NCBI RefSeq assembly: GCF_900107775.1
Contig: NZ_FNRF01000007.1
Location: forward strand, 62,001 to 126,000
Direction of reading: 5' to 3'
DNA from: Xylanibacter ruminicola
Lineage (GTDB): Bacteria > Bacteroidota > Bacteroidia > Bacteroidales > Bacteroidaceae
Length of the DNA: 64,000 nucleotides
Part shown: piece by piece, positions 50,971 to 59,403 of the stretch
Position numbering within the stretch: the first letter of the stretch is position 1
Layout: every line of letters starts with the position of its first letter
Notes under the pieces: model-generated
What the model was told of the DNA's origin: nothing
Databases searched by the model: none
The model's input: the letters and a program-made list of their open reading frames with translations, nothing else
Translations under genes and position numbers: made by a program

Positions 50971-51582
50971 ATGAAAGCATTAAGAATTTTCTCTGTTGCA
51001 TGCTGCATGGCAGCTGTTTGTTTAACATCGTGTATTAGTGATGATAGCAGTGAGGTTAAGAACCTTACTCCAAGCGAGATTGCTAGTTGCTTGAACGCCG
51101 TTCGTGGCACCCATAATGGTAAGGTGTACTATTCGGCTCCAACCCAGAAGGATGTAAATAACGTAGATTCAGTAGAGCTCAGCTGGTCTATCCTTACCGA
51201 TAGCACCATGACCATCCACGATTTCCCTGCCCGTTTGCTGGCTCACAATATCGATAGCGTAAGTACTCAGGGTAAGGAGCTGCGTGCAGCCCTTCAGGCT
51301 GCCCCCGATCAGGACATTGATTGCTACATTGGTTTTATAAAGATTTCGCCTGTTTACTGGCTCATTAACCCCAAGGCTCCAAAATTCACCGTTAAGCTCA
51401 GCGATGGTGAGCACAAGGTACAGGTTGCTTTCTATTCTACCAACAGCTACTCAAGCGGTATCTATAACGCCAGCACTAAGGAGTTCTCGATGGAGATTAT
51501 CGAGGGTGCCATCTATATGGACGATAAGCTTACCTCATATCTTAGCAAGAATACACCATTTGTTTTTTATCGCAACAAATAA
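50971..51582 (+). CDS. DUF4840-like lipoprotein
   Basis: 203 residues; signal peptide ending in VCLTSC (lipidated Cys21). The mature part starts with a Ser/Asp-rich linker, then LTPSEIASCLNAVRGTHNGKVYY and beta-rich sequence ending FVFYRNK. I recall the pattern as DUF4840, found in Bacteroidota surface lipoproteins. Function unknown. It precedes the Nudix gene by 9 bp and is probably co-transcribed. Confidence 0.78.
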   Translation: MKALRIFSVACCMAAVCLTSCISDDSSEVKNLTPSEIASCLNAVRGTHNGKVYYSAPTQKDVNNVDSVELSWSILTDSTMTIHDFPARLLAHNIDSVSTQGKELRAALQAAPDQDIDCYIGFIKISPVYWLINPKAPKFTVKLSDGEHKVQVAFYSTNSYSSGIYNASTKEFSMEIIEGAIYMDDKLTSYLSKNTPFVFYRNK

Positions 51583-51591
51583 TAAGTGGTG

Positions 51592-52095
51592 ATGAGCGAT
51601 AATAGTGAGGAACTATTCCCTGTGGTAGCCGACGACGGCAGCGTTATCGGCTCAGCCACGCGAGGCGAGTGCCATAGCGGCTCTCGTCTTTTGCATCCAG
51701 TGGTGCATCTGCATGTGTTTAACAGTAAAGGCGAGGTGTATCTGCAGCGCCGCCCAGAATGGAAGGATATTCAGCCAGGCAAGTGGGATACCAGCGTGGG
51801 CGGTCATATAGATTATGGCGAGAACCCAGAACAGGCCTTGGTACGCGAGGTGCGCGAGGAACTTGGTATAACCGACTTTAAGCCCGAACGGGTAGGAATG
51901 TACGTGTTCGAGAGCGCGCGCGAGCGCGAGTTGGTATATGTGCATCGCACCGTTTACGATGGTCCTGTCACCCCTTCGGCCTCCGAGCTTGATGGTGGGC
52001 GGTTCTGGAGCATCCAGGAGATACGTTTGGCGATGGGCCGTGGATTCCTGACGCCTAATTTCGAGAGCGAGTTCCGCAAGTTCTTCTTGCCGTGA
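51592..52095 (+). CDS. Nudix hydrolase (IDI-like)
   Basis: 167 residues from ATG 51592. Nudix box GGHIDYGENPEQALVREVREELGI follows LQRRPEWKDIQPGKWDTSVGGH, a pattern shared with isopentenyl-diphosphate isomerase-like Nudix proteins of unknown substrate (YfcD type). No isomerase motif is evident. GTG codons at 51586 and 51589 are possible but less likely starts. The terminator at 52120-52155 follows. Confidence 0.9.
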   Translation: MSDNSEELFPVVADDGSVIGSATRGECHSGSRLLHPVVHLHVFNSKGEVYLQRRPEWKDIQPGKWDTSVGGHIDYGENPEQALVREVREELGITDFKPERVGMYVFESARERELVYVHRTVYDGPVTPSASELDGGRFWSIQEIRLAMGRGFLTPNFESEFRKFFLP

Positions 52096-52119
52096 TTTTT
52101 CTCCCTGTAATACTATATT

Positions 52120-52155
52120 TAAGCCCTGCAACCTGTGTTGTGGGGCTTATTTTTA
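52120..52155 (+). terminator. rho-independent terminator after the Nudix gene
   Basis: TAAGCCCTGCAAC (52120-52132) pairs with GTTGTGGGGCTTA (52137-52149) over 13 bp with two G-U pairs, loop CTGT, then TTTTTATA. Confidence 0.85.
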
Positions 52156-52219
52156 TACAGCATATATCCATAAAACCCAAACCCCAAAAATGGTTTCCTT
52201 AAAAATAATTAACAGACGC

Positions 52220-52249
52220 TTGGAGTACCAACTATAATGCTTACCTTTG
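52220..52249 (+). promoter_or_regulatory. promoter of the SpoIIE-type phosphatase gene
   Basis: TTG (52220-52222), 19 bp, TACCTTTG (52242-52249). The leader of about 75 nt contains repeated AACACCAACACC and CACCAACACC elements at about 52275-52315. It shows that the ORF start at 52237 is too early. Confidence 0.7.
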
Positions 52250-52326
52250 CGCCACAAAAAAGGATTGTTTTCAGTAACACCAACACCAAAAAGGGAATTT
52301 TATTCACCAACACCAAACAAAAAGTT

Positions 52327-54375
52327 ATGAGGTTAAAATGTATGATGGCCGCAGTGGCCTTATTGTTTTCAGGAGTTCTGCTATTCTTTACATCATGTGA
52401 CAACCAACACGATTATCAGATTCAGGACGATGTTCTTTACACATTGCTTGCTCCCTACAACGTGGAGGGCATGGAACAACGTGGTGATAGCTTGTACGAG
52501 GCTGGACAGATTACCGACCTTTGCCGCAAGTTCTATCACGCTTACCCTCTTTGCAGTAAACATCACCAGTTTAACGCGGCCGTTCCCATTTTCCGTGAGA
52601 TGCTGAAGGATGGTACTGAGGATTCGCTGGAGCGTTTGTTCCAGATTTATGCCGCTTCGGAGCTGACGATGATTCTGCGCTATCAGGGGCATATCGAGAC
52701 CTCGATGCTCACGGCCATTGATGCCATGCAGCGATTCTCGCTCGACGAGGCGCTGCAGGATCAGATTGCCCTCGAGAGTTATATCCGCTTAGGAACCTTT
52801 GTGGGCGACGGTATGGTGTCGACAGGCGACTATGACGAGGCCGAAAAGCAGTTCCAGAAGTACTTCGATCTCTCGAACGAGATGAAGGCTGGCGTGCTGC
52901 GACTGGCCGAGTGGTATCCACGCCATTTCGAGCTGTTCGAGATTATCATCCGTGCCTATACCACCAGCGGTCAGTACGATCGTGTGCTGCCTTGGGTGGA
53001 GCGTTGCGAGGAGTCGGTTGATGAGTATTACAAGTCGCCCGAGTTTAAGGATATGCCTCATACCACGACTCAGTTTGTTGAGGGCTATCTTGCTGGTGCT
53101 CAGATATGTAAGGCCGTTGCGCTCGAGCATTTGGGCAGACCTGATGAAGCTGCTGAGGCTTACAATAAATACCTGAAGAGCGATATGGCTCACACCGTTA
53201 TCGGTCGCCTTAATCGCGCCTTCTATCTCTCGGCCAGTCACCACTACCGCGAGGCTGCTATTATCTTCCAGAGTCTGGATAAGGCGCTGGCTGTTTATAG
53301 CCCCAGCATCTCGCTCGACTGGATTCACGAGTACTATCTGCCTAAGTTCGAGGCCAACCTGAATGCAGGTATGCGCGACTCGGCTTACGTGCAGGCCGCT
53401 ATGATTTGCGAGCGCCTTGATACCACCCTGACTAAGTACATGCACGACGAGGGTAGTCAGCTGGGTCACATCTATGCCTCGCTGAAGAAGGAGGAGAAGA
53501 TTATCGAGCAGGAAGAGCACATTATCAAGCAGCGCACCTGGGGCCTCTCGGGTTTCATTGTGCTGATGGTAGGCTTCTTCTCAAGCTATACCATTCGTAA
53601 CCGCCGCCATGGTCGCCGTTTGGCCGAGGTAAAGGCTGCCCAGGAACGTATCGAGAGCGAGTTGCGAATTGCGCGCGACATCCAGATGAGTATGGTGCCT
53701 CACGAGTTCCCCAAGCACCACGGGCTTGATATGTTTGCCTTTATGGAGCCTGCCAAGGAGGTTGGTGGCGACCTGTACGGCTACGTGTTCGACCATAACA
53801 AGTTGTATTTTGCCGTTGGCGACGTGAGTGGTAAGGGTATCCCTGCCTCGCTGTTCATGGCGCAGGTTACACGTCTGTTCCATACCTTGGCCGACGAGCA
53901 CCTGCAGCCCGCCCAGATTTGTAACATCATGAACAAGGAACTGTCGGGCGACGATAACATCAACGGTATGTTTGTAACCCTGTTTATCGGTCTGCTCGAT
54001 CTCGATAGTGGTCACCTCAGTTTCTGCAATGCTGGTCATAATCCTCCTATCATTGATTGTGGCATCAAGGCTGCCGATTTCCTTACCATCGAGCCAAACG
54101 CACCTATTGGCTTGTGGCCCGAGGTAGAGTATATTGGCGAGGAGATTGAGAGTATCAAGGGCCGCACCCTGCTGGTTTACTCGGATGGTTTGAACGAGGC
54201 CGAGAATCTGGAGCAGAAACAGTTGGGTGATGAGCGCCTGCTCGAAATTCTGCGCTATACACCATTTGTATCGGCCCGCCAGATGATTAACCGTTTGCAG
54301 ACCGAGGTTAACACCCATCGTAACGGAGCCGATCCTAACGACGATTTAACCATGCTCTGTTTGCGTGTAAGCTGA
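52327..54375 (+). CDS. TPR lipoprotein with C-terminal SpoIIE (PP2C-type) phosphatase
   Basis: 682 residues from ATG 52327. N-terminal signal with lipobox FFTSC (Cys23), then a helical TPR-like region (about 35-390), a membrane helix (TWGLSGFIVLMVGFFSSYT, about 405-423), a short coiled coil (ESELRIARDIQMSMVP) and a PP2C/SpoIIE domain with GGDLYGY, GDVSGKGIPASLFM and GHNPPIID, which bind two metals. It should sense something outside and dephosphorylate a cytoplasmic partner. Lipidation plus an internal helix is unusual. Followed by a terminator and two sensor genes. Confidence 0.88.
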   Translation: MRLKCMMAAVALLFSGVLLFFTSCDNQHDYQIQDDVLYTLLAPYNVEGMEQRGDSLYEAGQITDLCRKFYHAYPLCSKHHQFNAAVPIFREMLKDGTEDSLERLFQIYAASELTMILRYQGHIETSMLTAIDAMQRFSLDEALQDQIALESYIRLGTFVGDGMVSTGDYDEAEKQFQKYFDLSNEMKAGVLRLAEWYPRHFELFEIIIRAYTTSGQYDRVLPWVERCEESVDEYYKSPEFKDMPHTTTQFVEGYLAGAQICKAVALEHLGRPDEAAEAYNKYLKSDMAHTVIGRLNRAFYLSASHHYREAAIIFQSLDKALAVYSPSISLDWIHEYYLPKFEANLNAGMRDSAYVQAAMICERLDTTLTKYMHDEGSQLGHIYASLKKEEKIIEQEEHIIKQRTWGLSGFIVLMVGFFSSYTIRNRRHGRRLAEVKAAQERIESELRIARDIQMSMVPHEFPKHHGLDMFAFMEPAKEVGGDLYGYVFDHNKLYFAVGDVSGKGIPASLFMAQVTRLFHTLADEHLQPAQICNIMNKELSGDDNINGMFVTLFIGLLDLDSGHLSFCNAGHNPPIIDCGIKAADFLTIEPNAPIGLWPEVEYIGEEIESIKGRTLLVYSDGLNEAENLEQKQLGDERLLEILRYTPFVSARQMINRLQTEVNTHRNGADPNDDLTMLCLRVS

Positions 54376-54416
54376 TAATACCCAGCACAATCTTTCATAC
54401 ATAGAGTCCATGGGCG

Positions 54417-54450
54417 GGAGCTCGCAGTGATGCGGGTTCCTGCTCTTTTT
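54417..54450 (+). terminator. rho-independent terminator after the SpoIIE gene
   Basis: GGAGCTCGCA (54417-54426) pairs with TGCGGGTTCC (54431-54440) with G-U pairs, loop GTGA, then TGCTCTTTTT. Confidence 0.75.
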
Positions 54451-54470
54451 GTAAAAAATATGGCAAAAAT

Positions 54471-54501
54471 TTTGGTTGTATTAATTTTTTTTGTATCTTT
54501 G
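54471..54501 (+). promoter_or_regulatory. promoter of the two-sensor operon
   Basis: TTTG (54471-54474), 19 bp, TATCTTTG (54494-54501), 31 bp before ATG 54533. Confidence 0.7.
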
Positions 54502-54532
54502 CCCCAAACAATCTTCTATTAATTTTGGAACA

Positions 54533-55993
54533 ATGAAACCGAACATTCTATATACTATCATAAAATCACTATCTGCAAAGCTCAGTTTGTGGGTGGTATT
54601 GTTCGTGTCAATATTGTTTGCCGCCACTTTCTCCTTGATGTTCTATTATGCCCGCCAGGCGGTTCTCGACGAATCGCTGGGTAAGGCCGAGGATATACTT
54701 GATAAGTTTGAGATTTCGGTGGGGCAGAAGTTGCACGAGATTGAGGTCATAACCCGTCAGACCCATTGGTGGGTAGAGCAGAATCTGAACGACACACTCG
54801 AGATTGGGAAGTACACCCAGCAGATACTTGCCAACGAACCCACGATTATTGGCATTGCCACCGCCTTTGTGCCTGGCACCTATCCCGATCGTGGCGAAAA
54901 GGATTATATGATTTACTATCATCGCAAGAAAGGTAAGATAGTCAGAAGCGAGCAGTTTGCCCACGACTCGTATCTGCACCAGCAGTGGTACGAGGAGCCC
55001 ATGACACGCGATAAGAATATGTGGACAGAACCTCGCGAGGATTACAGAACCGACGATGAGCCCATTATTACCTATGCCATGCCTGTACATAAGGATGGTA
55101 AGGTAGTTGGCGTGTATGGTGTTGATATCTCCATCTATTGGTTGACGAGAATCATTCACGAGCAGCGCCCGTTACCTAATGTAACTGGTTCGCTCATGAC
55201 CCATTCGGGAGCTTTTGTCATCCATCCCGATACCTCGTTGTTGCGCCCACGCGCCATGTTTAAGCTGATGGAGATGTATCCTGAGGAGAAGTATAGCTTA
55301 ACAGCCTATAGGATGATGAACGGCCAGAGTGGTACCGAGCAGCTCAGCCTGAACGGTACGCCCCGTGTGTTAGCTTATAAGCCTTTCGAGAAAACCCAAT
55401 GGGAGATTACGGTGGCATGCCCCGAGGACGAGATTATGGGTAATTACAACACCATGATTCCACTGATGCTCGCAGTAGTGCTGCTGGCGCTGATAGCTAT
55501 CGTAGTGTTCTGCTCAGTGTTTATCCATCGCGAACTGCACCCGTTGCGCGCTCTCGAGAAGTCGGCCCGTTTGATTAAGAACGGTCATTACGATGTGCCT
55601 ATCAAGACCAGTAACCGCCAGGACGAGGTGGGTGTTCTGGCCAACAGTTTTATTACCATGCAACAATCCATCAGGCAGCACCTCGACGAGATCGACCACA
55701 AGAATCTGATGCTGGTTGAGCAGAACTGGCAGCTTACCGAGGCTCAGAAGCATAAGGCCGAGGCTGATAGGGTGAAGATGGCCTTCCTGCAGAACATGAC
55801 CGATCAGATGGACGAACCTGTTAATGAGATATCGCGACTGGTAACCGAGGTGCGCCAGCATCATCAGGAGATGACCCACGAGCAGATTGTAGAGCTGGCC
55901 AATCAGGTTGATGCCCACACGTTTACCGTCACTCAGTTGTTGGGTAAACTGCTCGAAGTAGCCACTAAAAAACAAGAGGAGGACGAGGCATGA
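54533..55993 (+). CDS. membrane sensor with degenerate histidine-kinase core
   Basis: 486 residues from ATG 54533. Helix 1 (about 16-38), a periplasmic dCache-like domain (AFVPGTYPDRGEKDYMIYYHR, ITYAMPVHKDGKVVGVYGVDIS), helix 2 (about 305-325) and HAMP (ELHPLRALEKSARLIKNG). The dimerisation region has FLQNMTDQMDEPV where a histidine kinase has FLxNxSHExRTPL, so the phospho-acceptor His is Asp, and there is no HATPase domain. It overlaps the intact kinase by 4 bp; probably a partner or regulator of it. Confidence 0.82.
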   Translation: MKPNILYTIIKSLSAKLSLWVVLFVSILFAATFSLMFYYARQAVLDESLGKAEDILDKFEISVGQKLHEIEVITRQTHWWVEQNLNDTLEIGKYTQQILANEPTIIGIATAFVPGTYPDRGEKDYMIYYHRKKGKIVRSEQFAHDSYLHQQWYEEPMTRDKNMWTEPREDYRTDDEPIITYAMPVHKDGKVVGVYGVDISIYWLTRIIHEQRPLPNVTGSLMTHSGAFVIHPDTSLLRPRAMFKLMEMYPEEKYSLTAYRMMNGQSGTEQLSLNGTPRVLAYKPFEKTQWEITVACPEDEIMGNYNTMIPLMLAVVLLALIAIVVFCSVFIHRELHPLRALEKSARLIKNGHYDVPIKTSNRQDEVGVLANSFITMQQSIRQHLDEIDHKNLMLVEQNWQLTEAQKHKAEADRVKMAFLQNMTDQMDEPVNEISRLVTEVRQHHQEMTHEQIVELANQVDAHTFTVTQLLGKLLEVATKKQEEDEA

Positions 55994-57942
55994 GTATATT
56001 ATTAAATCGCATCAAACGCAAGCTGTCGCTCAAACTCAGTTTGGGCATCCTCTTGTTCCTGGTAGTGGTGTTCACATTCTCTATCGGCACCCTGTTCCTC
56101 TATTCGCGCCAGCTTGTAAAGCAGCAGGCTATGGCGCGCGCCAACCTTGAGCTCGAGAACTGTACCGAGCGTGTAAACGAGCTGATGAACGAGGTGGAAG
56201 TGGCCACCCGTACTGCCGTATGGCATCTGGGCGACGACATACGTCCCGACTCGCTGCTGAATTACATCCGATTGGTAGTAGGGCAGAATCCTAATTTCGA
56301 TGGTTGTTCGGTGGCTATGGTGCCCGATTTCTTCCCCGATCGTGGCCGCTATTTCTCAGTTTATGCCTATAACCCGGAAAATGCCGATACGGTAGTGGCT
56401 AAGATCGAGAAGCCTTACGATTATTTCGACAAACCTTGGTATCGCACAGCCGCCACCTTAGGCAAACCCTGCTGGGTTGAGGCTTATGCCGAGGATTTGC
56501 AGGGCGTAGAGTCGACTGATTTCGACGATATGATTGTGTCGTACTGCGTGCCGATGTACGATCGCCACAAGCAACTGATGAGTGTCATCTCAACCGACTT
56601 GGCCATCGACTGGCTGTCGGAGGTGATATCGTCGTATAAGCCGTATCCTAAATCGTATGTCATGTTGCTGGGTGCCAATGGCCAGTATGTTGTGCATCCC
56701 GATACCACGAAGCTTAAGAGTCGTACCATCTTCAACGATGCCGACCCCACCAAGCAGCAGGATCTGATTTCGCTTGGTCACCAGATGATAGCCGGTAAGA
56801 AGGGTATGCTGAATGTAAAGGTGAACGGCGAGCCTTGTGTGGTGCTTTATCAGTCGCTTACCAAAGCCCCATGGAGCATGGCGCTGATTTGTTATGAGAG
56901 CGATATCTTTGTGAGCTACAACAAACTGCTCTACATTCTGATACCTGTGCTTACGTTTGGTTTGCTGCTCATTCTGGTATTCTGCCTCAATGTGGTGTCG
57001 ATGATGGTGCAGCCGCTTAACGACCTGACCCGCCAGATCAGCTACATTACCGACGGCCACTTCCACGAGGCCATCAGCTTTAGTAGGCGTAAGGATGTGA
57101 TAGGTCGCCTGCAGAATAATTTTGCTGAGATGCAACAGGCCCTGAGTAGTCATATCCTGAACCTGAAGCAAACCAACGTGGAGGCCGAGCGGATGAACCA
57201 GGATTTGGCCGAGGCCAACGAACAGGCGCATAAGGCCGACGAGAAGAAGAACGAGTTCTTGCAGGATATAACCCACCAGATACGTACGCCGCTCAACATT
57301 ATCAATGGCTTTACCCAGGTGCTGCGCGACGATTACGAGAGCATCCCTCAGGAGGAGCTCGGCAATATTACAGAAACTATGCAAACCAACGCCATCCTCA
57401 TCAGTCGTATGGTGGGTATGCTGATTGTAGCCTCGAATGCCGGTAAGGATGTAAAGGTGGATACCCATGAGCGTGTTTGTATTAAGGAGTTGATTCAGCA
57501 TGTGGCCGATATCTATGCCTCGCGCCCGCCACATACCATCGACCTTACTACCGATGTGCAGGTGGATGATAAGCGTACGGTTAAAACCAATCGCGACTAT
57601 CTTACCAAGGCCTTGAACGAGTTGCTGTTTAACGCCAAGAAGTTTACTACCGAGGGCCATGTAAAGCTGTCGGTAAAGACCGATGGACTTAAGGTGATGT
57701 TCTTTGTCGAGGATACAGGTCCTGGTATTAGTGAGAGTGTTCGCAAGAATCTTTTCGATACGTTCGAGAAGGGTGATATCTTTAGCGAGGGCTTAGGCTT
57801 GGGCTTGCCAGTATGCCGCCAGTTGGTGCGCCTGATTGGAGGCGAGCTGAAGCTGGATGCCACCTATACCAACGGCTCACGATTTGTGATTGTGATACCC
57901 GACGAAGAGGCATGGGTTGACCTGCACGACGACTTACGTTAA
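55990..57942 (+). CDS. sensor histidine kinase with dCache domain
   Basis: 650 residues. Helix 1 (about 19-40), periplasmic dCache domain (VAMVPDFFPDRGRYFSVYAYN, VSYCVPMYDRHKQLMSVISTDLA), helix 2 (about 315-340), HAMP (MVQPLNDLTRQISYI), coiled coil, HisKA with phospho-acceptor His in FLQDITHQIRTPLNII, and HATPase (NELLFNAKKF, DTGPGI, GLGLGLPVC). Same architecture as the upstream protein, so the pair arose by duplication. No response regulator is encoded here; the SpoIIE phosphatase upstream is a possible partner. Confidence 0.92.
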   Translation: MSILLNRIKRKLSLKLSLGILLFLVVVFTFSIGTLFLYSRQLVKQQAMARANLELENCTERVNELMNEVEVATRTAVWHLGDDIRPDSLLNYIRLVVGQNPNFDGCSVAMVPDFFPDRGRYFSVYAYNPENADTVVAKIEKPYDYFDKPWYRTAATLGKPCWVEAYAEDLQGVESTDFDDMIVSYCVPMYDRHKQLMSVISTDLAIDWLSEVISSYKPYPKSYVMLLGANGQYVVHPDTTKLKSRTIFNDADPTKQQDLISLGHQMIAGKKGMLNVKVNGEPCVVLYQSLTKAPWSMALICYESDIFVSYNKLLYILIPVLTFGLLLILVFCLNVVSMMVQPLNDLTRQISYITDGHFHEAISFSRRKDVIGRLQNNFAEMQQALSSHILNLKQTNVEAERMNQDLAEANEQAHKADEKKNEFLQDITHQIRTPLNIINGFTQVLRDDYESIPQEELGNITETMQTNAILISRMVGMLIVASNAGKDVKVDTHERVCIKELIQHVADIYASRPPHTIDLTTDVQVDDKRTVKTNRDYLTKALNELLFNAKKFTTEGHVKLSVKTDGLKVMFFVEDTGPGISESVRKNLFDTFEKGDIFSEGLGLGLPVCRQLVRLIGGELKLDATYTNGSRFVIVIPDEEAWVDLHDDLR

Positions 57943-57993
57943 CGTTTGAGTAAAAAAAACGTTCGCTTTCTCGTGTTGTTCGGCAAAAATGTG

Positions 57994-58001
57994 TATCTTT
58001 G
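57994..58001 (+). promoter_or_regulatory. -7 box of the uronate-transport operon
   Basis: TATCTTTG, 22 bp before ATG 58024; a TTG at 57976-57978 is 15 bp away, shorter than usual. Confidence 0.45.
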
Positions 58002-58023
58002 CACCAAAAATCGACTAAAAACA

Positions 58024-59391
58024 ATGGAACAAGTATTCAGTTACATTATCAGTCTTGGTGCATCGGTCATGATGCCCATACTGTTTACTATTATTGGACT
58101 TTGTATTGGATTAAAATTCGGAAAGTCCTTGAAGTCAGGACTTTACGTAGGTGTAGGATTTGTTGGTCTGGGCATTGTAACGGCCCTGCTAACTAACAAT
58201 TTTGGCGATCCGCTTTCTGAGATTTCGCGTTTGTACAACCTCCAGCTCGGCGTGTTCGATATGGGTTGGCCAGCAGCAGCTGCTGTGGCTTACAACACGG
58301 CTGTAGGCGCACTCATTATCCCCATCTGTCTGGGTGTAAACTTCCTCATGCTCATCACCAAAACCACCCGCACCGTTAATATCGACCTGTGGAACTACTG
58401 GCACTTCGCCTTTATTGGTGCCGTAGCCTATTTCGTGATGGGTCAGAGTCTGGCATGGGGCTATTTTGCCGCAATCGTATGCTACATCAACACACTGGTA
58501 ATGGCCGACCTTACAGCGCCAAAGTTTCAGGGCTATTACGAGGGTATGGAGGGCATCTCTATCCCGCAGCCTTTTGTGCAGAGTTTCACTCCGTTTGCCA
58601 TGCTCGTTAATAAGGGCTTGGATATGATTCCTGGTTTCTCAAAGCTGGATATCGATGCCGAGGGATTGAAAAAGAAGTTTGGTGTGCTGGGCGAGCCCCT
58701 GGTATTGGGTGTTATCGTAGGTGCGCTGATTGGTGCTTTGGCTCAGTTGGATATTAAGAAAATCCTGTTCCTGGGTGTTACCATGGGTGCTGTGATGGAG
58801 CTCATTCCACGTATCACCAAGCTGTTTATCGATGGCTTGATGCCTATCTCAGAGAAGACACAGGAGGTGGTTAAGAAGAGGTTTAATGGTAAGAAGGTGT
58901 ATATCGGCATGTCGCCAGCATTGGTTATCGGTCATCCCACCACGCTGGTAGTATCGCTGCTGTTGATACCTGTAACCCTGGGCTTGGCTGTTATCCTGCC
59001 AGGCAACCAGTTCCTGCCTCTGGCCTCGTTGGCTGGTATGTTCTATGTGTTTGTGATGGTGCTGCCTTACACCAAGGGTAACGTGGTTAAGACGTTTATC
59101 GTAGGTTTGGTGGCGCTGGCCATCGGCCTGTGGTTTGTAACCGATATGGCGCCCGCCTTTACGCAGGCCGCTCATACCGTGTTTGAGCAGACAGGCGATA
59201 ACGCCGCCAAGATTCCTGAGGGCTTCGAGGCTGGTGCGCTCGACTTTGCTTCGAGCCTGTTTGGCTGGACTATCTACAAGTGCGTTAACAACCTGCAGTG
59301 GGTAGGTCTGGGCGTGCTTACTGTCTTTACTGCCGCTATGATGTGGTTCAACCGCAAGCGAATTATCGCCGATGAGAAGAATAATCAATAA
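58024..59391 (+). CDS. PTS galactitol-type IIC permease homologue
   Basis: 455 residues, about 10-12 helices. PIxFTIIGLCIGLKFGKSLKSGLYVGVGFVGL and the long hydrophilic loop around ITKTTRTVNIDLWNYWHF fit the GatC/EIIC-galactitol family (PtsG-like fold class). No IIA, IIB, HPr or Enzyme I gene is nearby and Bacteroidota generally lack a working PTS, so it may act as a simple permease. With KduI and an MFS hexuronate-type transporter downstream, the substrate may be a uronate or unsaturated oligouronide. Start ATG 58024, after the promoter. Confidence 0.85.
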   Translation: MEQVFSYIISLGASVMMPILFTIIGLCIGLKFGKSLKSGLYVGVGFVGLGIVTALLTNNFGDPLSEISRLYNLQLGVFDMGWPAAAAVAYNTAVGALIIPICLGVNFLMLITKTTRTVNIDLWNYWHFAFIGAVAYFVMGQSLAWGYFAAIVCYINTLVMADLTAPKFQGYYEGMEGISIPQPFVQSFTPFAMLVNKGLDMIPGFSKLDIDAEGLKKKFGVLGEPLVLGVIVGALIGALAQLDIKKILFLGVTMGAVMELIPRITKLFIDGLMPISEKTQEVVKKRFNGKKVYIGMSPALVIGHPTTLVVSLLLIPVTLGLAVILPGNQFLPLASLAGMFYVFVMVLPYTKGNVVKTFIVGLVALAIGLWFVTDMAPAFTQAAHTVFEQTGDNAAKIPEGFEAGALDFASSLFGWTIYKCVNNLQWVGLGVLTVFTAAMMWFNRKRIIADEKNNQ

Positions 59392-59403
59392 TAATTAATA
59401 ACA

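Noticed and set aside
56590..57660. 356-codon ORF antisense to the intact sensor kinase
   Set aside because: Opposite strand of a gene with intact catalytic motifs; composition is Leu/His-rich as in shadow frames.
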